64,000 bases of DNA, from the NCBI GenBank assembly GCA_947259045.1, contig CAMYKZ010000031.1, positions 1 to 64,000 of the forward strand, in the 5' to 3' direction. The notes under the pieces are model-generated. The model was not told the origin of the DNA and ran no database searches. It worked only from the letters and a program-made list of their open reading frames with translations. The first letter of the stretch is position 1. Each line of letters opens with the position of its first letter. This DNA is from an uncultured Afifella sp. (GTDB lineage Bacteria > Pseudomonadota > Alphaproteobacteria > Rhizobiales > Afifellaceae). Of the stretch, positions 34,130 to 41,193 are shown in pieces. The translations under genes were made by a program, and so were the position numbers.

Positions 34130-34909
34130 TCAGCTGCCATAGACATCGACGGAGAAATATTTGTCGTTGATCTCTTGGTATTTGCCGTTGGCACGGATCG
34201 CCTTGATCGCGTCATTCAGCATTGTGCGCAGTTCGTCTTCGCCCTTGCGGATGGCGATGCCTGCGCCCTCACCGTTGATAACCGGATCAGGCGTCACCGC
34301 GCCAAGCAGCCGGCAGCAGGCTCCGTCATCGGTCTTCAGCCATTCGTCGAGCACGATGACATCGTCGATGGCCGCGTCAATACGGCCGCTGGCCAGATCG
34401 AGTTTGTATTCATCGGGTGTCGGATAAAGCTGCAGGTCCGCATCCGGGTACTTGGCTTCGGCATAGTTGGAATGTGTCGTCGACGATTGCGCGCCCATCC
34501 GGATGCCGGCCAGATCGGATGCCGTCACGCCGGTGAGCTTGGAATCCTTTGGAACCGCGATCGCCGGCGGCGTGCTGTAATATTTTTCGGAGAAATCGAC
34601 CACCTTCTTGCGTTCATCCGTAATCGACATTGAGGCGATGATGGCGTCGAATTTTCCAGCGATCAGGGCTGGAATAATGCCATCCCAGTCCTGTGTGACG
34701 AATTCGCATTCCACCTTCATTTCCACGCACAGAGCTTCGGCGATTTCGATATCGAAGCCGACCAGCTTGCCGTCGGCCGTCAGATTGTTGAATGGCGGAT
34801 AGGCGCCTTCGGTGCCGATCTTGACCTTTTTCATTTCCGCAGCACCTGCCACCCCGGCGGCCAGTGCGACGATGGCGGCAGCAGCCGCCCAACGCTTGAT
34901 GATACCCAT
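34130..34909 (-). CDS. Periplasmic amino-acid-binding protein (His/Lys/Arg type)
   Basis: This protein has about 259 residues from the ATG at 34909 (MGIIKRWAAAAAIVALAAGV), with a signal peptide ending near AGAAEM. The mature SBP family 3 fold shows VKIGTEGAYPPFNNLTADGK and LVGFDIEIAEAL, then FDAIIASMSITDERKKVVDF and EGAGIAIRKG(E)DELR. These match lysine/arginine/ornithine/histidine-binding proteins. The longer frame to 34990 adds 27 residues without a signal. It is the first gene of the operon and delivers ligand to the HisQ/HisM-like pair. Confidence 0.92.
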   Translation of the reverse strand: MGIIKRWAAAAAIVALAAGVAGAAEMKKVKIGTEGAYPPFNNLTADGKLVGFDIEIAEALCVEMKVECEFVTQDWDGIIPALIAGKFDAIIASMSITDERKKVVDFSEKYYSTPPAIAVPKDSKLTGVTASDLAGIRMGAQSSTTHSNYAEAKYPDADLQLYPTPDEYKLDLASGRIDAAIDDVIVLDEWLKTDDGACCRLLGAVTPDPVINGEGAGIAIRKGEDELRTMLNDAIKAIRANGKYQEINDKYFSVDVYGS

Positions 34910-35019
34910 GACGTGTCCCTGTTTGGTTATACTGGCGGCCAGACAGGCCGCGCTGGCTCTATAGTCTGACCAAAATGCCGGTTTGTGCAACCGCTTTTAA
35001 CGAACGTAACGGCAGGGGC

Positions 35020-36312
35020 TTACCCGCTGAGGCCGAACTGGCTGAACGGAATGAATGCGACGCTGCTGCCGGATGCCACCTGGCTGCAATCCTCTTCCAG
35101 TTCGATCAGACCGTCGGCTTCGCGCAACGATGTGATCAGCCCAGACCCGTCACGTTCGAACTTGGCGACATGCAGCACGCCATCGCGCCGTTCAAGCCGT
35201 CCACGCAGAAATTCGCGCCGGTCGGTTTTTTTCTTTTCGATGTTAAAAGCCGCGGGCAGGGCATAACGAACAGGTTCGGGCCACGCTCCGCCGCCAAGGG
35301 TCAGCAGCACCGGGCGGGCATAGAGCAGAAAGCAGACAAAGGCTGCGACCGGGTTGCCGGGCAGGCCGAGAAAGGCGCAATCGCCGATCTGGCCGAACAT
35401 CATCGGCCGGCCGGGTTTGACCGCCAATTGCCACATGTGCCGGCTGCCGAGATCGTCCAGACTTGTCAGCAGATGGTCCTCTTCGCCGCGCGAGGCTCCG
35501 CCGGTTGTGATGATCGCATCATGATTGGGTGCGGCGTCTGCGAGCACTGCGTTGATCAGATCCGCATCATCAGCCAGCACACCCAGATCGGTGATCGCCA
35601 CGCCGAGCGGCTGCAGCAGCGCGCGCAGCAGGAAATGATTGGAATCGTAGGACTGGTTCTCCGTCGCGCTGACACCCGGACGGACGATCTCGTCGCCGGT
35701 AGAAACAAGCGCAACCCTCAGCTTGCTGAACACCTTGATCTCACCAAGCCCGGTGGAGGCGATCGCCGCGACATCCTGAGGCCTGAGCGTTTGGCCCCGG
35801 TCGGCGATCGGGTCGCCGAGCGCCAGATCTTCGCCTGCCTTGCGCCGGTTCGCGCCGGCCTTCAGGCCCGGCGGAATGACCACGAACGGCTTGCCATCCT
35901 GGTCGTGGGTCTCGCAGTCTTCCTGCATCGCCACACTGTCGGCCCCAGCGGGCATGATCGCGCCGGTGAAAATGCGCGCTGCGGCGCCTGGTTGATGAGC
36001 GGTTTTGGGCGCATGTCCGGCCGCAACCCGGTCGGTGACGGCAAACCAGCCGCCGGTTTCCGCATAATCGGCCTGGCAGAAGGCATAACCGTCGACGGCT
36101 GAATTGTCGTGCGGCGGAACGGTGCGTGAGGATACGACCGGTTCAGCCAGAATGCGCCCGGCGGTATCTTCCAGCCGGACGGTTTCCACATCCGCAACCG
36201 GCCCGACCCGCTGCCGGATCAAGGCCAGCGCATCGTCGTGGCGTAAGCGGTCCTTGTCGTGCAGGAAACAATCATCCAGCAGTTTCCTGCCTTTGTCCGG
36301 CAAATCAGACAT
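35020..36312 (-). CDS. moeA: Molybdopterin molybdotransferase MoeA
   Basis: MoeA inserts molybdate into adenylated molybdopterin. The ~430-residue protein has VPPHDNSAVDGYAF in its N-terminal domain, IFTGAIMPAGADSV, and the MoCF-binding core TGDEIVRPG through ITTGGASRGEEDHL. VKPGRPMMFGQIG and LGLPGNPVAAFVCF follow. The start ATG at 36312 (MSDLPDKGRK) overlaps the mobB stop by eight bases, giving a fdhD-mobA-mobB-moeA operon. The longer open frame to 36441 lies inside mobB. It supports the formate dehydrogenase encoded just downstream in the window. Confidence 0.95.
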   Translation of the reverse strand: MSDLPDKGRKLLDDCFLHDKDRLRHDDALALIRQRVGPVADVETVRLEDTAGRILAEPVVSSRTVPPHDNSAVDGYAFCQADYAETGGWFAVTDRVAAGHAPKTAHQPGAAARIFTGAIMPAGADSVAMQEDCETHDQDGKPFVVIPPGLKAGANRRKAGEDLALGDPIADRGQTLRPQDVAAIASTGLGEIKVFSKLRVALVSTGDEIVRPGVSATENQSYDSNHFLLRALLQPLGVAITDLGVLADDADLINAVLADAAPNHDAIITTGGASRGEEDHLLTSLDDLGSRHMWQLAVKPGRPMMFGQIGDCAFLGLPGNPVAAFVCFLLYARPVLLTLGGGAWPEPVRYALPAAFNIEKKKTDRREFLRGRLERRDGVLHVAKFERDGSGLITSLREADGLIELEEDCSQVASGSSVAFIPFSQFGLSG

Positions 36313-36823
36313 CGGGAATGTCCAGTTGAAGATGCGAAACGATGAAGTCGGAAATTGCCGAAATGTCATCAAGTTCAAAACGGGGCAGGCTGCCGCTTTC
36401 GGTCTCATGATCGGCCGCAATGGCAACGATCGTCGGATCATCCGGGGCCAGCAGGCCGGACTTGATCGAAGCCTGTCTGCGGGCCTCGATCTTGGGGTGT
36501 TTCTCGCGTTTATAACCTTCCACCAGGATCAGATCGCAGTCGGAAATCCGCTCCAGCGCCTGGATCATCGGCGGTTCGTCTTCGTCGCGAAGTTCGTGCA
36601 TCAAGGCCCAGCGGTGATCTGAAACGACCATCACTTCGCTGGCGCCGGCTTCCCGGTGACGGTGGGAATCGGTGCCCGGTTTATCAATGTCAAAGGCATG
36701 GTGGGCATGTTTGACCGTTGAGACGACGAGGCCGCGGCCGGTCAATTCGCTTACCAGCCGGGTCACCAGCGTGGTCTTGCCGGAATTCTTCCAACCGGTG
36801 ATACCAAAGACCGGACTGCTCAT
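36305..36823 (-). CDS. mobB: Molybdopterin-guanine dinucleotide biosynthesis protein MobB
   Basis: The 172-residue GTP-binding protein has Walker A in FGITGWKNSGKTTLVTRLV at the N-terminus. VVSTVKHAHHAFDIDKPGTD is the MobB switch-like segment, and DLILVEGYKREKHPKIE is the conserved VEGxK motif. It assists MobA in adding GMP to the molybdenum cofactor. It overlaps mobA upstream by four bases and moeA downstream by eight, so translation of the three is coupled. Confidence 0.95.
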   Translation of the reverse strand: MSSPVFGITGWKNSGKTTLVTRLVSELTGRGLVVSTVKHAHHAFDIDKPGTDSHRHREAGASEVMVVSDHRWALMHELRDEDEPPMIQALERISDCDLILVEGYKREKHPKIEARRQASIKSGLLAPDDPTIVAIAADHETESGSLPRFELDDISAISDFIVSHLQLDIPDV

Positions 36824-37515
36824 GCGTCAGCGGCTCCACCGTTCGCGTTTTGCTTCAGTTCGGCGACAACCTCGTTTGCGTGATCTGCATCTTCAGGCGT
36901 ATTGATGTTGAAAAACGGATCGACTTCCTCGTCGCCGGCCGTCAGGTGTTCAAACGGCACGTTGAGCCGGAAATACTGATCAGCGAATGTCAGGATCTTG
37001 CGCGATTCACCCGCGGTCAAAAACACTTCAAGGTCATCGGCAAGCGCAATCGGCCAAAAACCGAAGACCGGATGCACGCCTCCGGCCGATGCCGCCATTG
37101 CAATCGTTGTCTCGTCCGGACCGCAGCCCTCCGCCAGCCGCGCGACAAGGTCTTGCGGGAAAAACGGCGTGTCGCCGGCCACGCTGACAAGGAACCGTGC
37201 TTCAGGCATCGCCTGCTGCGCCCAGCGCATGCCCGCCAGAATGCCCGCCAGCGGTCCGGCATGGCCTTCGATCGTGTCGGCGACGACGGGAAGCCCGAAC
37301 TCGTCAAATCGTGCCGGGTCGCCATTGGCGTTGAGCGCAAGCCCGTCAACCTGTGGCCGCAGCCGTTCGATAATGATCCGCAGCATGGGACGCCCATCCA
37401 GTGATTTCAGCGTCTTGTCGCCGCCGCCCATCCGCTGCGCCTGGCCGCCGGCCAGGATCACGCCTGCAACCGGCGCGCCGGCTTTTCCGGTTTTTGTGAT
37501 TTCAGTGTCGGTCAT
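36820..37515 (-). CDS. mobA: Molybdenum cofactor guanylyltransferase MobA
   Basis: The 231-residue nucleotidyltransferase attaches GMP from GTP to Mo-molybdopterin, giving the MGD found in formate dehydrogenase. The N-terminal VILAGGQAQRMGGGDKTL is the GTP loop and LSVAGDTPFFP (here VSVAGDTPFFPQDLV) holds the Mg site Asp. HPVFGFWPIALADDL and the FFNINTPED C-terminal motif complete the signature. It overlaps fdhD by four bases (ATGA) and mobB by four. Confidence 0.95.
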   Translation of the reverse strand: MTDTEITKTGKAGAPVAGVILAGGQAQRMGGGDKTLKSLDGRPMLRIIIERLRPQVDGLALNANGDPARFDEFGLPVVADTIEGHAGPLAGILAGMRWAQQAMPEARFLVSVAGDTPFFPQDLVARLAEGCGPDETTIAMAASAGGVHPVFGFWPIALADDLEVFLTAGESRKILTFADQYFRLNVPFEHLTAGDEEVDPFFNINTPEDADHANEVVAELKQNANGGAADA

Positions 37516-38402
37516 TTCGCATGCTCGTCTTCTTTCCCGGCAGGGTCGCTCACACTGCCTTTTCGCCTCTGCCTGACAGGCTCGTCGTCGGCCTGACCGA
37601 CATCTGCGTCAAACTCAAGCCGCTTTTCGCCCGCAAGCACAACAAACCTTTTGCCGCGGGCGCGGCCGATCAGGGTCAGGCCGGCGCGGCGCGCCAGATC
37701 CACGCCCCAGGCGGTGAAGCCTGACCGCGATACCAGGATCGGAATGCCCATCATCACCGTCTTGATCACCATCTCCGATGTCAGCCGGCCGGTGGTGTAG
37801 AAAATCTTGTCGGCCGGATCGCAGTTCGTCCGCCACATCCAGCCGGCAATCTTGTCGACCGCATTGTGCCGCCCGACGTCTTCCATATAGACCAGCGGCC
37901 GATCCGCCTGACACAACACGCAGCCGTGGATCGCACCCGCGGCAAGATAGAGTGAGGGCGTTGTATTGATTCGTTTTGTCAGCGCATAAAGCCAGGACGT
38001 CTTGATTACGGCATTTTCTGAAAGTGCAATATCGTCGAACCCGGCCATCACATCGCCAAAAACCGTGCCCTGTGCACAGCCCGATGTCCGCACCTTTTTT
38101 TGCAGCTTTTCCTCGTAGTCGGTGTCGCGTTCGGTCCTGACGACGACGACATCCAGCTCTTCGTCGAATTCGACCTCGCTGATCACATCGTCGTCATGGA
38201 GCATATTCTGATTGCGCAGATAGCCGATCGCCAGCAGGTCCGGATGGTCGCCGATGGTCATCATGGTTACGATTTCCTGCCGGTTCAGGTATAAAGTCAA
38301 CGGCCGTTCCGTCACCACGCGGGTTTCGACCGTGGCGCCGTTCTGATCAAACCCGGTGACAGTTGAAGACAGTCCGGCTTCGTCCGGCCTTGGAGCGATC
38401 AT
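37512..38402 (-). CDS. fdhD: Formate dehydrogenase accessory sulfurtransferase FdhD
   Basis: FdhD moves sulfur from IscS-type desulfurase to the FDH molybdenum cofactor. TERPLTLYLNRQEIVTMMT and DHPDLLAIGYLRN mark the N-terminal domain; VYMEDVGRHNAVDKIAGWMW is the family's invariant block. TTGRLTSEMVIKTVMMGIPI and LVSRSGFTAWGVDLARR follow. The E. coli CGVC loop is replaced by RTSGCAQGTVFG with one Cys, while a CxxC appears in IHGCVLCQADRP. ATG at 38402 is preferred because upstream residues do not match the family; a GTG eight codons earlier is possible. It is the first gene of the Mo operon. Confidence 0.94.
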   Translation of the reverse strand: MIAPRPDEAGLSSTVTGFDQNGATVETRVVTERPLTLYLNRQEIVTMMTIGDHPDLLAIGYLRNQNMLHDDDVISEVEFDEELDVVVVRTERDTDYEEKLQKKVRTSGCAQGTVFGDVMAGFDDIALSENAVIKTSWLYALTKRINTTPSLYLAAGAIHGCVLCQADRPLVYMEDVGRHNAVDKIAGWMWRTNCDPADKIFYTTGRLTSEMVIKTVMMGIPILVSRSGFTAWGVDLARRAGLTLIGRARGKRFVVLAGEKRLEFDADVGQADDEPVRQRRKGSVSDPAGKEDEHAK

Positions 38403-38568
38403 ATAACTCTTGTCGGTTTCGCTCACGATCCTTGACGCCTTTTCTGCCACCAATTTCACCGGCGCGGGCTGATTCCCCAACCTCGCGTCGATAGTTTGAT
38501 TGATATTAGCGCAGCTTGGCCATATGTCAGCGGACAAAAGACAACGCCATAACCGGCAGGGATACGTC
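38403..38568. promoter_or_regulatory. Divergent promoter region of fdhD and mrp
   Basis: About 166 bases lie between the chosen starts of the Mo operon and mrp. Overlapping longer frames on both strands make this look coding, but neither extension matches its family. No Mo-responsive (ModE) palindrome or FNR box is obvious to me. Confidence 0.4.
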
Positions 38569-39768
38569 ATGACGGCAGAAGTTTCAAAGGATCAGATCTT
38601 GCAGGCGCTGAAGCGGGTCAAAAGCCCGGATCTGCAAAGCGACATTGTCAGCCAGGAGCTTGTCTCCGACATCTATGTCGCAGACGGCAAGGTAATTTTC
38701 TCAATAACGGTTCCCGCCGACCAGGCGGAGGAACTGGAACCGCTCAGACAGGCGGCGGAGAAGGTCGTTGCCGATATTCCAGGCGTCGAGAGCGCCATGG
38801 TGGCCCTGACGGCAATGCGCAAAGCCGGTTCCGGCCCCGCCGTCCGGCCGGCGCCCAGTGCAGCCCAGGCCGCCAATGTTCCGCCGCCGATGCAGGCCCA
38901 GGCGCGGGCGCAGATGGGCGGGCCGGCTGGCCCCCAGCCGTCAGGCGCATCACAGCAGGCCGGCGTTCCAGGCGTTGGCGCCATCATCGCAGTCGCTTCG
39001 GGCAAGGGCGGTGTCGGAAAATCCACCACTGCCGTCAATCTGGCGCTTGGCCTGCAGGCCAACGGATTGCGTGTCGGCGTGCTCGACGCCGACATTTATG
39101 GCCCGTCAATGCCGCGGCTGTTGCACATTACCGGCCGGCCGGAGCCGGTGTCGGGCCGTGTCCTCAAGCCGCTTGAAGGGTATGGCCTGAAGGTCATGTC
39201 GATGGGGTTCCTGGTGGAAGAGGAAACGCCGATGATCTGGCGCGGCCCGATGGTGATTTCGGCCCTGACACAGATGCTGCGGGAGGTGCAATGGGGCGAA
39301 CTGGACGTGCTGGTGGTCGATATGCCGCCTGGCACCGGCGACGCCCAGCTTACCATGTCGCAACAGGTGCCGCTGGCCGGGGCAGTGATTGTCTCCACAC
39401 CGCAGGATCTGGCGCTGATCGACGCCCGCAAAGGGCTCAACATGTTCCGCCGGGTCGATGTGCCGGTGCTCGGCATTGTGGAGAATATGAGCTATTTCCT
39501 GTGTCCGAGCTGTGGCGAACGTTCCGATATTTTCGGCCATGGCGGGGCCGAAGCGGAAGCGCACAGGATCGGCGTACCGTTCCTCGGCGCCGTCCCGCTG
39601 CACATGGATATCCGGGAAAAATCCGATGCCGGAGCGCCGGTCGTCATCTCCAGCCCTGATAGCGATCATGCGAAGATCTACCGCGATATTGCTTCAGCCG
39701 TATGGGCGCGGGTGGAAGAAGAACGCGCCATGGGTGGACGCCAGGCCCCGAATATTGTCGTGGAGTGA
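38569..39768 (+). CDS. mrp: Mrp/ApbC iron-sulfur cluster carrier ATPase
   Basis: The ~399-residue protein has an N-terminal MIP18/DUF59 domain (QILQALKRVKSPDLQSDIVS), a Pro/Ala/Gln-rich linker (about residues 95-135) and a ParA-type P-loop as VASGKGGVGKSTTAVNLALG. MPPGTGDAQLTMSQ is the Walker B-side segment, and the CxxC that binds the bridging cluster is in YFLCPSCGERSDIFG near residue 310. It probably supplies Fe-S clusters to enzymes such as the FDH downstream. ATG at 38569 follows GCAGGGATACGTC. It diverges from the fdhD operon. Confidence 0.95.
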   Translation: MTAEVSKDQILQALKRVKSPDLQSDIVSQELVSDIYVADGKVIFSITVPADQAEELEPLRQAAEKVVADIPGVESAMVALTAMRKAGSGPAVRPAPSAAQAANVPPPMQAQARAQMGGPAGPQPSGASQQAGVPGVGAIIAVASGKGGVGKSTTAVNLALGLQANGLRVGVLDADIYGPSMPRLLHITGRPEPVSGRVLKPLEGYGLKVMSMGFLVEEETPMIWRGPMVISALTQMLREVQWGELDVLVVDMPPGTGDAQLTMSQQVPLAGAVIVSTPQDLALIDARKGLNMFRRVDVPVLGIVENMSYFLCPSCGERSDIFGHGGAEAEAHRIGVPFLGAVPLHMDIREKSDAGAPVVISSPDSDHAKIYRDIASAVWARVEEERAMGGRQAPNIVVE

Positions 39769-39797
39769 GCCGTTCACACTTCGTCCAGGCCGCATGG

Positions 39798-40109
39798 TCA
39801 TATTGCCCTGATTGCGAGCATGAGCCCGTCAATCGGCCTGGCACTGGTTGACGGCAAGTTTCGCCTCCAGGCAGCGACCGTCCTGTCAATGGCCGGATGC
39901 TCCAAGCCGAGCGAGCGGCCAATTTGCTGAACCAGTTTATCCATTCGTTCGATCATCGGCGCTCCGGCCGCCAGCGCTCTGGCGGCGGCAATTGCCATTT
40001 GTGCCCGCGCCAGGCCTGCTCCCAGCGTGCACATCAACCAATGTTCATGGACCTGCCGATCGACACGACCCGGCGCGGTAATACCCGCTATGAAAGCTAG
40101 CCGGATCAA
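39798..40109 (-). CDS. Possible small hypothetical protein
   Basis: The 103-residue frame is helical and Ala/Arg-rich, with LGAGLARAQMAIAAARALAA and MIERMDKLVQQIGRSLGLEH. A start at the internal Met (MCTLGAGLARAQ) would give 78 residues. I recognise no family and see no strong ribosome site. It faces mrp convergently, in a 481-base gap that otherwise holds only the promoter side of the TorD-like gene. It may be real but unsupported. Confidence 0.35.
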   Translation of the reverse strand: MIRLAFIAGITAPGRVDRQVHEHWLMCTLGAGLARAQMAIAAARALAAGAPMIERMDKLVQQIGRSLGLEHPAIDRTVAAWRRNLPSTSARPIDGLMLAIRAI

Positions 40110-40249
40110 AAGGCCGCCAGGCCGAATAAGGACCGCAGGTAATTCCGGTTGGTGTCACCATCATTTTGCTGCGTCGCAACATCGAATTTGATTGCGTAAA
40201 ATCGTTGCATGCGTATTCTTTTATCTCGGTTGGAGGATAGCGCTCAGGT
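40110..40249. promoter_or_regulatory. Upstream region of the formate dehydrogenase operon
   Basis: This stretch before the TorD-like gene is AT-rich around 40180-40225 and ends in TTGGAGGATAGC, a strong ribosome site. A sigma-70-like pair such as TTGCGT with TATTCT downstream is possible but spacing is uncertain. It is the only sizeable gap upstream of the FDH genes, so the operon promoter is probably here. Confidence 0.4.
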
Positions 40250-40867
40250 ATGACAAACGCGACTCACGCGGAGGCACCGGCGGCAAGACAGGTCGACGAA
40301 GCGGAACGGCTTCGGGCGAACGTCTACTCTTTTCTGGCTAAATTTCTGGCTCGTTCTCCCGATTCCGCAACATTGTCGGAAACGGCTGGCTGGAGTGGTG
40401 ACGAAACGCCGTTCGGTCAGGCTGTCAACAGCCTTGCGCAAGCCTGCCGCGGCGCGGATCCCAAATTGATGAATGAAGAATATCAGGCGCTGTTTATCGG
40501 TGTCGGCCGGGGCGAGTTGCTGCCTTACGGATCTTATTATCTGACCGGGTTTCTAAATGAAAAGCCGCTGGCGCGGTTGCGCCAATCGCTGCGTGCGCTT
40601 GGCGTGGAACGCGATCCGTCGGTCAAGGAGCCTGAAGATCATATCGCCGTGCTGATGGACGTGATGGCCGGAATGATCGTCGGTTCGTTTGCCGGTACCG
40701 CGAGCCTTGCGGAGCAGCAGGCGTTTTTCAAGGACCATATTGATCCCTGGGTCGGCTATTTCTTCAAGGACCTGGAGAAAGCCAAACAGGCGACACTCTA
40801 TCGCCATGTCGGCACGATCGGGCGGGAATTCATCGAAATCGAAAGGGCCGCATTCGCAATGACGTGA
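40250..40867 (+). CDS. TorD/DmsD-family FDH chaperone
   Basis: The 205-residue all-helical protein has the TorD family signature YLTGFLNEKPLARLRQSLRA near residue 97 and EPEDHIAVLMDVM near residue 125. Such chaperones bind the Tat signal of molybdoenzymes until the cofactor is in place. Here the client is inferred to be the FDH alpha subunit two genes downstream. It leads the plus-strand FDH operon and ends 42 bases before the Tat mini-protein. Confidence 0.92.
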   Translation: MTNATHAEAPAARQVDEAERLRANVYSFLAKFLARSPDSATLSETAGWSGDETPFGQAVNSLAQACRGADPKLMNEEYQALFIGVGRGELLPYGSYYLTGFLNEKPLARLRQSLRALGVERDPSVKEPEDHIAVLMDVMAGMIVGSFAGTASLAEQQAFFKDHIDPWVGYFFKDLEKAKQATLYRHVGTIGREFIEIERAAFAMT

Positions 40868-40909
40868 GTGCGCGCGAAGAACATCTGGATATCGTGAAGG
40901 AGGGAAGCA

Positions 40910-41098
40910 ATGAGCAAGACGCCGGACAAGGGAACCGATCGTCGGGATTTCCTGAAAATGGCAGGGCTGGGAACCGTGGCAGGCGGTGCGGCTCTTGTGG
41001 CCGCCAAGGAAGCCGCGGCTGACGAAATCAACACGGCGGGTAAGGGGTATCGGGAAACCGATCATGTCAAGACATATTATAAGTTGGCACGATTTTAA
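40910..41098 (+). CDS. FDH-region Tat-signal mini-protein
   Basis: The 62-residue protein carries a twin-Arg signal: DRRDFLKMAGLGTVAGGAAL, then AADEINTAGKGYRETDHVKT. It matches the 'formate dehydrogenase region TAT target' family (TIGR02811). The short conserved mature part, YRETDHVKTYYKLARF, may be a peptide cofactor or assembly aid for the exported enzyme. The function is not established. A GAAGGAGG precedes the ATG and it lies just before the alpha subunit gene. Confidence 0.9.
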   Translation: MSKTPDKGTDRRDFLKMAGLGTVAGGAALVAAKEAAADEINTAGKGYRETDHVKTYYKLARF

Positions 41099-41193
41099 CT
41101 CGTTATATCAAAGAGTTATTGCGTTGTATTAAACCAAGCACTTAAAATTCGACTGAGAAACGGTCTTTGGGACCCTAGTCTAGGAGAGAAGAC

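Noticed and set aside
40110-40249. An FNR-type box (TTGAT-N4-ATCAA) upstream of the FDH operon
   Set aside because: TTGATTGCG is followed by AAAATCG, but the half-sites are not at the right spacing.
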